A stretch of 37,803 nt of DNA. Source: Nitrospira sp. ST-bin4 (GTDB lineage Bacteria; Nitrospirota; Nitrospiria; Nitrospirales; Nitrospiraceae). Below, piece by piece: positions 1 to 8,637 of this stretch. The notes below the pieces were generated by a model. It saw only the letters and a list, made by a program, of their open reading frames with translations. It ran no database searches and was not told the DNA's origin. Every line of letters begins with the position of its first letter. The stretch's first letter is position 1. The stretch lies in assembly GCA_002083565.1 (NCBI GenBank), contig MSXM01000079.1, forward strand, positions 11,152 to 48,954, in the 5' to 3' direction. A program made the translations under genes and the position numbers.

Positions 1-375
1 GCCGTGATGCCGACCAAGATGCCGCTCCATGAGTTTTATGCGGAACTGGTCAAGACCCAACAGGTGCTCAACAAGAAGCATCTCGGATGGGCTGCGCTCA
101 AAGGCACGGCTAAGATTGCGGCCGGGCACTTGATGCGGGGACAAACCAATTTCATCAAAATGCTCTGGAAGTTCAACAGCGTCTACAATCCCGAGCTGCA
201 AATGGCGGATCACCGTCGCCCGGTGAAGTATGAGATGTCGATGCCGCCGGAGAAGAAAGACAAGATCGACCCGAAACAACTCTTCATCCTGCCCCCGAAA
301 GGCCGCCACAGCCGGGCGATCGACGATGCGACCGAGACCTTCGTCGACGAGACCCGCATGGGCACGGTGGTGTGA
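1..375 (+). CDS. C-terminal part of a radical SAM protein, possibly hopanoid C-3 methylase (5' end outside window)
   Basis: The frame is open from the first base, so only the last 124 codons are present; the catalytic B12-binding and CxxxCxxC radical SAM regions lie upstream of the window. The visible tail has the pattern RGQTNFIKMLWKFNSVYNPE followed by a basic stretch and ends in DDATETFVDETRMGT. It resembles, from memory, the C-terminal extension of the HpnR family of B12-dependent radical SAM enzymes, which methylate hopanoids at C-3 at the inner membrane. No catalytic residue can be checked here, so another B12-binding radical SAM protein is possible. It is followed by a long gap with no convincing gene, and no terminator was seen. 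Confidence 0.5.
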   Translation, partial: AVMPTKMPLHEFYAELVKTQQVLNKKHLGWAALKGTAKIAAGHLMRGQTNFIKMLWKFNSVYNPELQMADHRRPVKYEMSMPPEKKDKIDPKQLFILPPKGRHSRAIDDATETFVDETRMGTVV

Positions 376-507
376 TCTCGGCGGAAGGCGATTAACAACA
401 GTCGAGCGCAAGTGGCTGGGCAACAGTTCCGTTCTGTTGAGGTCGATCAATAACGCATCGGAGGCCGATTACTGCCTAGCCTCCTCGACTGCACTGGATT
501 CGGCGGG

Positions 508-762
508 ATGTCCGGTTTCCCCGGTATGCAGCCGCCTCCCAAAGAAGATGGCGTGACCTACCTGTGCGTGACGGATGTTCAAATTACCGACCGAAAGATC
601 AGCAAATCGATCGATCGTCAGACTGGTGATCAGTCATCAGGCGCTGAAAAAGTGCAACTGATGCGAATGGTCGGACACGTGCGGCAAAACAGTTTGGACA
701 TTCCCGAAGCCACCCCCATCGTCCAAGACAAAATTTCCACCGGCATCGCAGGGCAGTTCTAG
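508..762 (+). CDS. doubtful small hypothetical protein (84 aa)
   Basis: An open frame of 84 codons lies in the gap between the radical SAM gene and tldD. It is Gln- and Asp-rich in the middle, has no membrane segment and no motif I recognise. The ATG is preceded directly by GGCGGG with almost no spacing, so the start is unconvincing. It is in the same frame as the upstream radical SAM gene, but two stops separate them. I list it because nothing else fills the gap. It may be spurious or the remnant of a small lipoprotein. Confidence 0.25.
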   Translation: MSGFPGMQPPPKEDGVTYLCVTDVQITDRKISKSIDRQTGDQSSGAEKVQLMRMVGHVRQNSLDIPEATPIVQDKISTGIAGQF

Positions 763-807
763 CCCCGTCCGCTCGACCCCGACGGGCTCACTGTTTTGCT
801 ACTCACC

Positions 808-816
808 TGTTATACT
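808..816 (+). promoter_or_regulatory. extended -10 promoter for tldD-tldE
   Basis: TGTTATACT combines the TGn extension with TATACT, a 5/6 match to the sigma-70 -10 box. No good -35 box lies 17 bases upstream, which is usual for extended -10 promoters. Transcription would start near 822 and leave about 30 bases before the tldD start at 852. Confidence 0.5.
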
Positions 817-851
817 GACCCATCCCGTCATTCAATTCGAGAGTGATTGCC

Positions 852-2309
852 ATGAGCTCTCCGACCTGGGAAGAATTCGCCGACCTCGCACTGCGGCGCG
901 TCAAGGCTTCGGGCGCGGAGTACGGCGACATTCGCATCCAACAAAGTACGACCGAACACATCCAGGGCGAGGATCGCCGCATCGCGTCGATCCGTCACAC
1001 CGAGGACGGCGGTTTCGGTGTGCGTGTCCTCTATCACGGTGCATGGGGGTTTGCCGCGAGCTCGATTCTGTCGCTGGAAGAGGTGCCGCGCGTTGCAGAC
1101 CTGGCCGTGGAGATCGCGCGAGGCTCGGCGTCCATCGCGGTTAAGAAGGTCCGATTGGTTGAAGAACCGGTCCATCGAGACCGGATCGTCACGCCGGTCC
1201 GTCTCGATCCCGCGACAGTGCCGTTGGAGCAGAAAACCGGCTTGCTACTGAACACGATGGCGGTGTTGCACGACCGGCCCGGCATCGTCCGGAGCACGGC
1301 TGAAGTGTGGTGGCGGCGGGATTGCAAACGGTTCGAGTCTACGGAAGGGTCGGCTCTCGACTTTGACCTGCTGGCCACAAACGGTGGGATCAGTGCGACG
1401 GCCCTCTATGAGGGACGATTCGCCACACGTTCATTCAATGCCCCGCATCTCCGCAAGGGGTACGAGCTGATCGAAGAGGCCGGTCTCATGCAGGAAGCGC
1501 CGCGCGTTGCGGAGCAGGCCTTCGAAAAAGTCTCAGCTCAGGCGGTCGACGCCGGATCGTTTGATCTGGTGCTCGATCCTGAGCACCTCTCTCTCACCAT
1601 GCATGAGTCCTGTGGCCATCCGACCGAACTGGACCGCGTACTGGGGTATGAAGCGAATTACGCCGGCACAAGTTTTCTGACAACCGACAAGCTGGGTTCG
1701 TTTCGCTTCGGTTCTCCACATGTGACGCTGGTGGCTGATAACACGGAACCGGAGACGCTTGCTGCGACCGGTTATGACGATGACGGGGTGGTATGCCAGC
1801 GATGGGACATTGTCCGGGATGGTCTGTTTGTCGGGTACTGTACGAACCGCGAGGTTGCGCCGAGAATCGGAGAGGTCCGGTCACGCGGGTCGAACCGGGC
1901 TGACGGGTGGGGCAGTGTGCCGATCGTGCGCATCGCCAATATCGGGCTCAATCCCGGGACTGACACGCTCGATCAGCTGATCGCCGGTGTGAAGCGGGGA
2001 ATTTATATCGAAGGCCACGGGTCCTACAGCATTGATCAACGCCGCTATAACTTTCAGTTCGGCGGCGACGCATTCTGGCTGATTGAACACGGGAAGCGCA
2101 CCCGCATGCTCCGCGATGTGATCTACCATGGGATCACGCCGGAATTCTGGAACAGCTGCGACGGAGTCGCGGACCGAACCTTCCGGCGGCGGTACGGATT
2201 TATTACGTGTGGCAAGGGACAGCCTGGCCAATCGGGTTGGATGACCCATGCCGCATCCCCGGCGCGATTCCGAAACGTGCAGGTCATCAGAGGTGAGGGG
2301 CATGTATGA
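852..2309 (+). CDS. tldD: TldD-family metalloprotease subunit
   Basis: This is the catalytic member of the TldD/TldE heterodimer, a cytoplasmic zinc protease that degrades unfolded peptides and in other bacteria matures microcin B17 or removes the CcdA antitoxin. The metalloprotease motif HESCGH (H251, E252, H256) is present. A late cysteine, about C453 in TCGKGQPG, fits the third metal ligand described for the family. The protein is 485 aa, the usual length. A GTG at 843 is in frame, but GAGAG at 839-843 sits 8 bases before ATG 852, so 852 is preferred. The stop overlaps the next start as ATGA, so tldD and tldE are translationally coupled, matching an obligate complex. Its natural substrate here is unknown; no RiPP or toxin gene lies nearby. 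Confidence 0.92.
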   Translation: MSSPTWEEFADLALRRVKASGAEYGDIRIQQSTTEHIQGEDRRIASIRHTEDGGFGVRVLYHGAWGFAASSILSLEEVPRVADLAVEIARGSASIAVKKVRLVEEPVHRDRIVTPVRLDPATVPLEQKTGLLLNTMAVLHDRPGIVRSTAEVWWRRDCKRFESTEGSALDFDLLATNGGISATALYEGRFATRSFNAPHLRKGYELIEEAGLMQEAPRVAEQAFEKVSAQAVDAGSFDLVLDPEHLSLTMHESCGHPTELDRVLGYEANYAGTSFLTTDKLGSFRFGSPHVTLVADNTEPETLAATGYDDDGVVCQRWDIVRDGLFVGYCTNREVAPRIGEVRSRGSNRADGWGSVPIVRIANIGLNPGTDTLDQLIAGVKRGIYIEGHGSYSIDQRRYNFQFGGDAFWLIEHGKRTRMLRDVIYHGITPEFWNSCDGVADRTFRRRYGFITCGKGQPGQSGWMTHAASPARFRNVQVIRGEGHV

Positions 2310-3649
2310 ATGCGGGGAGCGCCAATCGCTGGCCGAAAATGACGGGGCGTGACGAATTTCGCTTTCTCGCCGACCTGGTGTTCACCCGATCCTCCGGTGA
2401 CGACACTGTCGTGGCGCTCCACGATGTGCATTCCGGAACCGCCAGATTTGCGAATAACCAGGTCGTGCAGAATGTGGACATGCGGCGCGGGACGTTGGCC
2501 GTGACGGTCGCATTCGGCAGGCGGCATGGCACCGCGTCCACGACGGATTTTACCGCCGGGTCGATCCAAGACACGCTCGCGCGGGCCGAGCGCATTGCGC
2601 AGATCTCACCGGAGGATCCGGAATATCTTCCGCCTCCTGAGCCGTGCCTGTTCGTGGCTCGTGAAACAGCCAGGCCGGAAACGACGGCGGCGGGACCGGC
2701 GCGCCGTCTCGAATATGCGAACGAAGCCATCGGCCACTGCCGCATGGAGAATCTCCTGGCTGCGGGGGTGGTCTCAACCTCGGCGGCGTCGGTGGGCATT
2801 GCGGCCAACAACGGACTTTTCGGGTACGAAGCGCGGGCGGATGCACGATTCAGCCTCACGGTTCAGGCCGGCGACGCGACCGGGTGGAGTGCGGCGGCGC
2901 ATCGTTCGGTGGATCACCTGAAAATTCAGGAACGGACGCTGGCGGCCATTGCGAAGGCGAAGCGCGGCCGAGAGCCCATAGAGCTCCCAGCCGGGCCTTA
3001 TCCGGTCATTTTCGAACCAGCCGCCGTGGCAGGTCTGTGGACATGGCTGATGTGGTCGCTCGACGCCAAATCCTACGACAAAGGCACCAGCCCATTTGCA
3101 GGCAGACTGGGAGCGCAGATCGTCGACGACCGGCTGACGTTGTGTAATGCGCCCAATCATACCGATCTGTTCGGGGTAGGATTGACCTCAGAAGGACTGC
3201 CGAGCATGCCGTCCACATGGATCGACCATGGCGTACTCATCCAACTGGCCCATGATCGGTTTACGGCAAAAACCCACGGAGTACAAGACGTTCCGACTCT
3301 GGACGCGCCTGTCCTGTCCGTCAACGGCGCCGCGTGCGGCAACCTTCAGGATCTCATCAAACGGACCGATTACGCGATCCTGGTCACAAATTTTTGGTAT
3401 ATCCGCACCGTCAACCCCATCGATCTCACACTGACCGGCATGACTCGCGACGGCACATTCCTCGTGGAAAAAGGAGAAATCGTCTCCGCGATCAGGAATT
3501 TTCGATTCCACGACAGTCCGCTCCGGGCGTTTCAACAGATCGACGCTGCAACGGGGCCGATGGAGGCGGTCACGGCGGAGACTGGAAAGATGCTGGCGCC
3601 TGCGATGGTCCTGCCGGAGTTCAACTTTTCGAGTGTCACACGCTTCTGA
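2306..3649 (+). CDS. tldE: TldE/PmbA-family protease subunit
   Basis: This is the non-catalytic partner of TldD (also called PmbA), 447 aa. It has the family fold but no HExxxH motif; the equivalent central region reads VIFEPAAVAGLWTWLMW instead. The C-terminal half, with GDLTLTG-like text (IDLTLTGMTRDGTFLVEKG) and a terminal MVLPEFNFSSVTRF, matches PmbA proteins. The start overlaps the tldD stop by 4 bases, so equal synthesis of the two subunits is expected. No terminator hairpin follows; the next gap contains short tandem repeats. Confidence 0.9.
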   Translation: MNAGSANRWPKMTGRDEFRFLADLVFTRSSGDDTVVALHDVHSGTARFANNQVVQNVDMRRGTLAVTVAFGRRHGTASTTDFTAGSIQDTLARAERIAQISPEDPEYLPPPEPCLFVARETARPETTAAGPARRLEYANEAIGHCRMENLLAAGVVSTSAASVGIAANNGLFGYEARADARFSLTVQAGDATGWSAAAHRSVDHLKIQERTLAAIAKAKRGREPIELPAGPYPVIFEPAAVAGLWTWLMWSLDAKSYDKGTSPFAGRLGAQIVDDRLTLCNAPNHTDLFGVGLTSEGLPSMPSTWIDHGVLIQLAHDRFTAKTHGVQDVPTLDAPVLSVNGAACGNLQDLIKRTDYAILVTNFWYIRTVNPIDLTLTGMTRDGTFLVEKGEIVSAIRNFRFHDSPLRAFQQIDAATGPMEAVTAETGKMLAPAMVLPEFNFSSVTRF

Positions 3650-3675
3650 CCTAGGGCGTCAACCGTCAAGTGGCT

Positions 3676-3711
3676 TGTCTGGTTTGTTTGGTTCATTTGG
3701 TTTGTCTGGTT
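3676..3711. repeat. four-copy 9-bp tandem repeat
   Basis: Four adjacent 9-base units follow the pattern TTGTCTGGT; units 1 and 4 are identical and units 2 and 3 differ at one or two positions. It lies just after tldE and on the minus strand would read as repeated Asn-Gln-Thr, but it is not in a convincing gene. Confidence 0.8.
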
Positions 3712-3734
3712 CGGGACCATCGTCCAGTCTGAAT

Positions 3735-3769
3735 AACTCACAACTCAACACTCACCATTCAAAACTGTC
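3735..3769. repeat. five-copy degenerate 7-bp tandem repeat
   Basis: Five heptamers run head to tail, for example AACTCAC and CACTCAC, with loose consensus NNYTCAM. The array sits 24 bases from the 9-bp array and about 150 bases upstream of the next gene. A similar heptamer array occurs in the leuC-leuD spacer. Confidence 0.65.
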
Positions 3770-3918
3770 TTCCCTCATCTCGCCAAACCCTCTTTAGCAG
3801 CCTGCTATCTATCAATAGCCCGAGAAAATCGTTGACTCTTGTGTCGGGCAGGAGTAGACAACAGACTGTTTGTCACCAAATGTCGTTTGGTGGTGCAAAT
3901 AGGCGTGGAGAAGCGCAG

Positions 3919-4578
3919 ATGTCTCGCCGATTCAATGATGAACCGATCAATTTGATCCAGCGCATTCCCTCGCCGGAACAGCTGTCGTCGGCAAGGCCGG
4001 CGAAACCGTCGTTTGGCCAGAAGTTGATGGAAACCGGAGCAGCGGTTGCTCGATCGGCCATGGAACTGTTCGCGCCGCCGGCTCGACAGGAACCATCGGT
4101 GACGGCACCGACTGAGGCGGCAATGCCGCACGCTCTTCCGGGGGCGCATGACCATCGCGACCATAGTCTCGCCGGGGAATCGGGCGTGGAGCATGCGCTG
4201 CCCCACCAGTCGCAGGGCGTGACGCCATGTGTCCGGCAGGCCACGCACGCGACTCCCGCTATGGCGCCGACGGGCAATTACGTTGAAGAAGTCGCTGAAC
4301 TCAGGGCCTACCTCCTGCGTCAGCAGCAGGACATCGCTCGTCTTGCCGAGCAAGTGCAGGAGCTGAAATCCCTCGTGATCTCGCAGCGGCAAATTCTTGC
4401 GTATCTTGGCAAGGAAATAGAGGCCACTTCCCTATCGCGTATGACGGGAAGCATTGCCTCAGCTGTCGCCAAGCCCAATAGGCCCGTTCGTCAAAAGGTA
4501 GTGGTGAAAACATCGGAGATCAAAGCGAAGGCCGTTGTTCAGGACCACGATCCCATGCTGTCGTCGCGGAACCTCTAA
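3919..4578 (+). CDS. hypothetical coiled-coil protein (219 aa)
   Basis: I do not recognise this protein. The N-terminal half is low in hydrophobic residues and rich in Pro, Ala and Arg, so probably disordered. Residues about 115-165 form a heptad-patterned coiled coil (EEVAELRAYLLRQQQDIARL and onward). The C-terminus is basic. No signal peptide or membrane segment is seen, so it is probably cytoplasmic. The frame extends upstream to 3832, but GGAG at 3907-3910 is 8 bases before ATG 3919, making 3919 the better start. The coiled coil suggests oligomerisation or a scaffold role; the function is unknown. Confidence 0.65.
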   Translation: MSRRFNDEPINLIQRIPSPEQLSSARPAKPSFGQKLMETGAAVARSAMELFAPPARQEPSVTAPTEAAMPHALPGAHDHRDHSLAGESGVEHALPHQSQGVTPCVRQATHATPAMAPTGNYVEEVAELRAYLLRQQQDIARLAEQVQELKSLVISQRQILAYLGKEIEATSLSRMTGSIASAVAKPNRPVRQKVVVKTSEIKAKAVVQDHDPMLSSRNL

Positions 4579-4650
4579 CACTCGCCCAGTGAGCTGTCAG
4601 AGTATCGGTTCTCCCATCGTGCTCTGTCCTCTCTACGAATTCCGGTTTTC

Positions 4651-6318
4651 ATGACACACGAGATGCTACTGATAAGCCGAATCCTCAACGGATGCCTGCT
4701 CTGTGCCGCAATCTGGACGGGCTATGATCCGGCTCAAGTCTCTGCGGCCGCTCCCCAGGATACTCGTCAGCGGGTTCCGCTGTATGACAATCTCGGCACC
4801 CTGCACCATGCCATTACAACATCCTCAGCGCAGGCCCAACGGTATTTCGATCAAGGTCTCCGGTTTGTGTATGCCTTCAACCATGACGAAGCGATTCAGG
4901 CGTTTGAAGAAGCAGCCAAACTCGACCCCACTGCCGGCATGGCCTATTGGGGTATTGCCCTCGCGTTAGGTCCCAACATCAATGCGGCGATGGGCAAGCA
5001 GCAGGAGCGGCGAGCCGTGGAGGCGCTGGGCAAGGCGCGCGCGCAGAGTGCAAGACTGAGCGCAGTCGAGCGCGGGTACATTGACGCATTAAGCAAGCGG
5101 TATGTGTCTAAAGGCAGATCCAGGGCGGCGCTCGACAAAGCGTATGCAGAGGCGATGCGAGCGCTCTGGCGGGAGTTTCCCGACGATCCGGATGCCGGCG
5201 TGTTGTTCGCCGAGGCCCTGATGGACTTACGGCCTTGGGATTTGTGGACCGCGGAGGGGCAGCCAAGGCCAGGTACGGAGGAGATCGTTTCTACCTTGGA
5301 GTCGATTCTGTCGAAGCATCCCGATCACCCCGGCGCCTGTCATTATTACATTCATGCGGTCGAAGCCTCACCGGCTCCGGAGCGGGCGCTGGCCTGCGCG
5401 GATCGCTTGCCCGGCCTGATGCCGGGCGCGGGGCACCTGGTGCATATGCCGGCCCATATCTATATGCGCCTGGGCCGTTACCATGACTCGGCGGAGCGGA
5501 ATGCGCACGCGGCTCATACCGATCAGGCGTACCTGGCGGGTCGGAATGTAGCCGGTGACTATGCCGACAACTACTACCCGCACAACCTCCATTTCTTATG
5601 GGCGTCATTGGCCATGGAGGGGCGACAGGCTAAATCCTTGGAGGTCGCACGACAGCTGGCTGAACAGACCGGCGAGGAAGCGGCGCAGAAAGATAAATGG
5701 AAGGAACTGTTTCGTGTGACCCCCCTCTGGTCCATGATACGCTTCGGGCAGTGGGCCGAATTGTTGCGGGAGCCGGCGCCCGGCAAGGGCCTCCGTCTGC
5801 ACCATGGCCTATGGCGGCTTGGGCGCGGTTTGGCCTTGGCGGGCACCGGGCGTCTCCCGGGAGCGGAAGGTGAACACTCGGTTTTAGTAGGATTGACGAA
5901 ACGCTTGGGGCGGGATCGCACGCCTGAGGAGAAAACTGAGCGGGTCCTGCTCAAGATCGCGGAACGTCTGTTGGCAGGTGAGATCGCCGCTCGCCGCGGG
6001 AAATACGACGATGCGATCAAGCTGCTGAAAGATGCCGTGCTGATAGAAGACGGCTTGCCGTATGCCGAACCGTCGTTCTGGCCGATTCCTATCCGTCATT
6101 ACCTGGGAGCGACCTTGTTGGCGGCGAAACGGGCTTCCGATGCCGAGGAGGTCTACCGAACGGATCTGGCCAAACATCCCGACAACGGCTGGGCCTGTTA
6201 CGGATTGATACAGAGTCTCCAATCTCAGGGCAAACAGGCTGAGGCGGAGGTAGTGGAACAGCGATTCAAAACCGCATGGACCCATGCCGATGTGACGCTG
6301 GCGGGATCCCGCTTTTAA
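4651..6318 (+). CDS. exported tetratricopeptide-repeat protein
   Basis: The 555-aa protein begins with a hydrophobic segment (about residues 5-34, ending near VSAAAPQ) that looks like a signal peptide. Helical repeats of the TPR type follow. The clearest is around residues 65-105, with YFDQGLRFVYAFNHDEAIQA and then an F-E-E-A-A-K-L-D-P turn. Further repeats lie near the C-terminus (AKHPDNGWACYGLIQSLQSQ). TPRs are protein-binding scaffolds, so a periplasmic adaptor role is likely, but no partner is evident. No strong ribosome binding site precedes ATG 4651; ATG 4663 is an alternative. It is followed after 27 bases by the LOG-family gene, possibly co-transcribed. Confidence 0.8.
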   Translation: MTHEMLLISRILNGCLLCAAIWTGYDPAQVSAAAPQDTRQRVPLYDNLGTLHHAITTSSAQAQRYFDQGLRFVYAFNHDEAIQAFEEAAKLDPTAGMAYWGIALALGPNINAAMGKQQERRAVEALGKARAQSARLSAVERGYIDALSKRYVSKGRSRAALDKAYAEAMRALWREFPDDPDAGVLFAEALMDLRPWDLWTAEGQPRPGTEEIVSTLESILSKHPDHPGACHYYIHAVEASPAPERALACADRLPGLMPGAGHLVHMPAHIYMRLGRYHDSAERNAHAAHTDQAYLAGRNVAGDYADNYYPHNLHFLWASLAMEGRQAKSLEVARQLAEQTGEEAAQKDKWKELFRVTPLWSMIRFGQWAELLREPAPGKGLRLHHGLWRLGRGLALAGTGRLPGAEGEHSVLVGLTKRLGRDRTPEEKTERVLLKIAERLLAGEIAARRGKYDDAIKLLKDAVLIEDGLPYAEPSFWPIPIRHYLGATLLAAKRASDAEEVYRTDLAKHPDNGWACYGLIQSLQSQGKQAEAEVVEQRFKTAWTHADVTLAGSRF

Positions 6319-6345
6319 TCGATTGCACGACGATGGGGAGGATCG

Positions 6346-6888
6346 ATGCGATTTATTGTAGGAGTGATGGGGCCGGCGAAGGCCAAGAAGAAGGACCTCG
6401 ACAACGCGCGAATTCTGGGAGAGTTGATTGCGCGGCGCGGCTGGGTCGTGCTGACAGGAGGCCGTGACGTCGGTGTCATGGACGCCGCGTGCGAAGGCGC
6501 CAAGCGAGTCGGTGGGAGCCTGACGATCGGTGTCCTGCCCACAGCCAAGGACAGGGTATCCCGCCATGTCGATGTGCCGATCATGACGGAAATGGGCAGT
6601 GGCCGCAACAACATCAATGTGCTGACAAGCCAGGTAGTCGTCGCGTGCGGGTTGAGTGGTTCAGGGACGGTGTCGGAAGTGGCCTTGGCTGTGAAGGCGG
6701 GGAAGCCCGTCATTCTGGTGGAGGCGTCGGCGGCGGATGTGGCGTTCTTTCGCAAGCTGGGGAAGCGGCTGGTTGCTGCCGCTGCTTCGCCGGAAGATGC
6801 CATTGCGTTGATTATGAAACAGGTGGAGGGACGCAATCGGCATCCACGGTCTGCAGAGCGCGATGGCTATGAAGACATCTCTTTGTGA
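6346..6888 (+). CDS. LOG-like TIGR00725 family protein
   Basis: A 180-aa Rossmann-type protein of the SLOG/LOG superfamily. It has the nucleotide-binding text VLTGGRDVGVMDAACEGA (about residues 35-52) and GSGTVSEVALAVKAGKPVIL (about 103-122), corresponding to the GGxxGxM and PGGxGTxxE motifs of lysine-decarboxylase-like LOG proteins. Here the second motif starts LSGSGT rather than PGGxGT, as in the TIGR00725 subgroup. LOG enzymes release the base from nucleoside monophosphates, but the activity of this subgroup is not established, and related SLOG proteins bind nucleotide signals. The start ATG follows GGGGAGGATCG, a good ribosome binding site. Confidence 0.8.
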   Translation: MRFIVGVMGPAKAKKKDLDNARILGELIARRGWVVLTGGRDVGVMDAACEGAKRVGGSLTIGVLPTAKDRVSRHVDVPIMTEMGSGRNNINVLTSQVVVACGLSGSGTVSEVALAVKAGKPVILVEASAADVAFFRKLGKRLVAAAASPEDAIALIMKQVEGRNRHPRSAERDGYEDISL

Positions 6889-7039
6889 TAAGAAAAACAG
6901 GTCTCATAGCACCAAGACGTAGCCCCCCACGACAACTCCTCGCAGCGCCGGTCACTCATTCCGTCTGGACATCATAGGATGTAAGATGTCGTCTGCCTGG
7001 ACGACGCATGTTCAGAAGCGGAATGAGGAGGATGAAGCC

Positions 7040-7660
7040 ATGATGTCGATTCGACGCGTGTCATATTTCGCGATCGGTGTCTGTATGTTCGGCGCAATCA
7101 CGGTCTCGCCGCCAGGTTCGGTGGGCGAAGCGGCGACGCCGGCGAAAGCGTATTTTGCGGGCGGCTGCTTCTGGTGCATGGAAGAGGCGTTTGAGAAAGT
7201 GGAGGGCGTTGTCTCGGTGGTTTCCGGCTATATGGGTGGAACCGTGTCTGATCCCACCTATGAGCAGGTCTCCGCGGGGAGGACCGGCCACGCCGAAGCG
7301 GTCGAAGTCAGCTACGATCCGGCCAAAGTCAGTTATCAGAAATTGCTGGAAGCCTTTTGGCGTAACATCGATCCGGTGACGCCGAATGCCCAGTTCTGCG
7401 ACCATGGGAGCCAATATCGGTCCGCCGTTTTCTACGGGACGGAGGAGGAGCAACGGCTTTCGGAGGAATCGAAATCTTCGATCGAACGATCCAAACGGTT
7501 TTCCGCGCCGATTGTCACGCAGTTGGTGAAAGCCTCGACATTCTACCCGGCGGAAGATTACCACCAGGATTACTACAAGAAGAATCCGGTCAGATATAAA
7601 TACTACAAGTTCAGCTGCGGACGGGCTCAGCGTTTGGAAGCTTTGTGGGGCAAGTCGTAG
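7040..7660 (+). CDS. msrA: peptide methionine sulfoxide reductase MsrA, probably exported
   Basis: MsrA reduces the S-form of methionine sulfoxide in proteins. The active-site motif GCFWC is at residues 41-46 (catalytic C43, second Cys C46), followed by the family sequence EAFEKVEGV. Further conserved parts are GHAEAVEV, DPVTPNAQFCDHGSQYRS and the C-terminal CGR. The start is set by GAGGAGG at 7025-7031, 8 bases before ATG 7040; the longer frame from 6986 is not supported. Residues 1-32 look like a signal peptide (hydrophobic core FAIGVCMFGAITV), so it probably repairs periplasmic proteins. It is 206 aa with no MsrB domain. Confidence 0.93.
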   Translation: MMSIRRVSYFAIGVCMFGAITVSPPGSVGEAATPAKAYFAGGCFWCMEEAFEKVEGVVSVVSGYMGGTVSDPTYEQVSAGRTGHAEAVEVSYDPAKVSYQKLLEAFWRNIDPVTPNAQFCDHGSQYRSAVFYGTEEEQRLSEESKSSIERSKRFSAPIVTQLVKASTFYPAEDYHQDYYKKNPVRYKYYKFSCGRAQRLEALWGKS

Positions 7661-7687
7661 GAGTCTGTCCGAATCGGTAATCGGCCC

Positions 7688-7709
7688 ATCCGGCAAAAAA
7701 TGGCCGGAT
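7688..7709 (+). terminator. possible hairpin terminator after msrA
   Basis: A perfect 7-bp stem, ATCCGGC paired with GCCGGAT, encloses an A-rich 8-base loop 27 bases after the msrA stop. There is no T-run behind it, so intrinsic termination is doubtful. Confidence 0.35.
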
Positions 7710-7837
7710 TGTCGTGGGTGTCGCATATATCGCACAGAACGCAATTCGAGTTTGTGTGAGTCTTCATAGGGTTATGACCGGCTAAAACGGCATGGCTCTT
7801 GAGTGAAGAGTCTGTGACCCGGGTCCTTCCATGAAAC

Positions 7838-8473
7838 GTGGAACGATCAGGTCGCAATGTGGCTTTTCAAAAACCGATATGGCCTCTCAGCGGCGCCGCG
7901 TTCCCACTGCGCTGCATGCTGGTCCTATTCCTTTCATGCGTGATGATCGCGGCGACCCCTCTCCCGACTAAACGGGATTATGAGGGGGCCGTCCGCTATT
8001 CCTCCCAGGAAATTCGACGAGCGATCGCATTCTATGCCGTCCGCTATCGTCTCGACCCGGACTTGCTTCGCGCGGTGATCAAGACCGAATCGGACTTTCG
8101 CCAGGACGTGGTGTCGCACAAGGGAGCCGTGGGGTTGATGCAATTGACACCGGATACGGCGGCGACCTTGCGGGTGGCTGATGTCCACGATCCATTGCAA
8201 AACATCAGGGGCGGCGCCAAGCAACTGCGCCATTTGCTCAATCTCTACGAAGGCGATTTGCCGTTGGCCCTGGCTGCCTATAACGCCGGGGTGCATCGCG
8301 TGAAAGGCGGGAAAATTCCCCGTATTCGGGAAACGCGGTCCTACGTTCGGAAGGTCTTGCGGCACTATGAGCATTATAAGGGGCAACCCCGATGTGGACA
8401 GTCTGAGGGTCGGTCACCCTGCAAGTCTCGCCCCGGGTCTGCGCCGATGAAGCAGACCCAGGCGGCGTCATAA
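7838..8473 (+). CDS. lytic transglycosylase (SLT domain)
   Basis: A single SLT-type goose-lysozyme-like domain that cleaves the MurNAc-GlcNAc bond of peptidoglycan in the periplasm. The catalytic Glu is E84 in VIKTESDF, followed by GAVGLMQLTP, then LPLALAAYNAG and a YVRKVLRHY helix, all in the standard order. The N-terminus has a hydrophobic stretch (LRCMLVLFLSCVMIAATPLP) that should act as signal peptide or anchor. The start is uncertain: the listed GTG 7838 and an ATG at 7916 both lack a good ribosome binding site. The last 40 residues after the domain are basic and polar with no motif. Confidence 0.85.
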   Translation: MERSGRNVAFQKPIWPLSGAAFPLRCMLVLFLSCVMIAATPLPTKRDYEGAVRYSSQEIRRAIAFYAVRYRLDPDLLRAVIKTESDFRQDVVSHKGAVGLMQLTPDTAATLRVADVHDPLQNIRGGAKQLRHLLNLYEGDLPLALAAYNAGVHRVKGGKIPRIRETRSYVRKVLRHYEHYKGQPRCGQSEGRSPCKSRPGSAPMKQTQAAS

Positions 8474-8637
8474 TCAGCATTCTTGATGGGATGGGAGACT
8501 GTTCGGGGTTCGCAGGCTCGTCGCCTGTTCTCTCATCGCACGGGTCCCCTCCAACTAGGAACTCGTACCTCATTCCCCAGTTGACGAATGAACGGATGTT
8601 TGCGAGAAAGGAGACCGCAAATAGGAGGAGAAACTCC

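Larger units (their letters stand above)
376..851. other. gene-poor gap with one doubtful small ORF
   Basis: This gap holds no recognised gene. The best open frame is 508-762 on the plus strand (84 codons from ATG). It is preceded by only a poor ribosome binding site and shows no known motif. Reading the same frame upstream gives LLDCTGFGG, which looks faintly like a lipobox, but no start codon was found for it, so this may be a decayed lipoprotein or chance. The last 45 bases carry the probable tldD promoter. Confidence 0.4.

Noticed and set aside
8491..8637. longer version of the mini-ORF before the aminotransferase
   Set aside because: The ribosome binding site and the resemblance to the aminotransferase both start at 8638, so the upstream extension is not supported.
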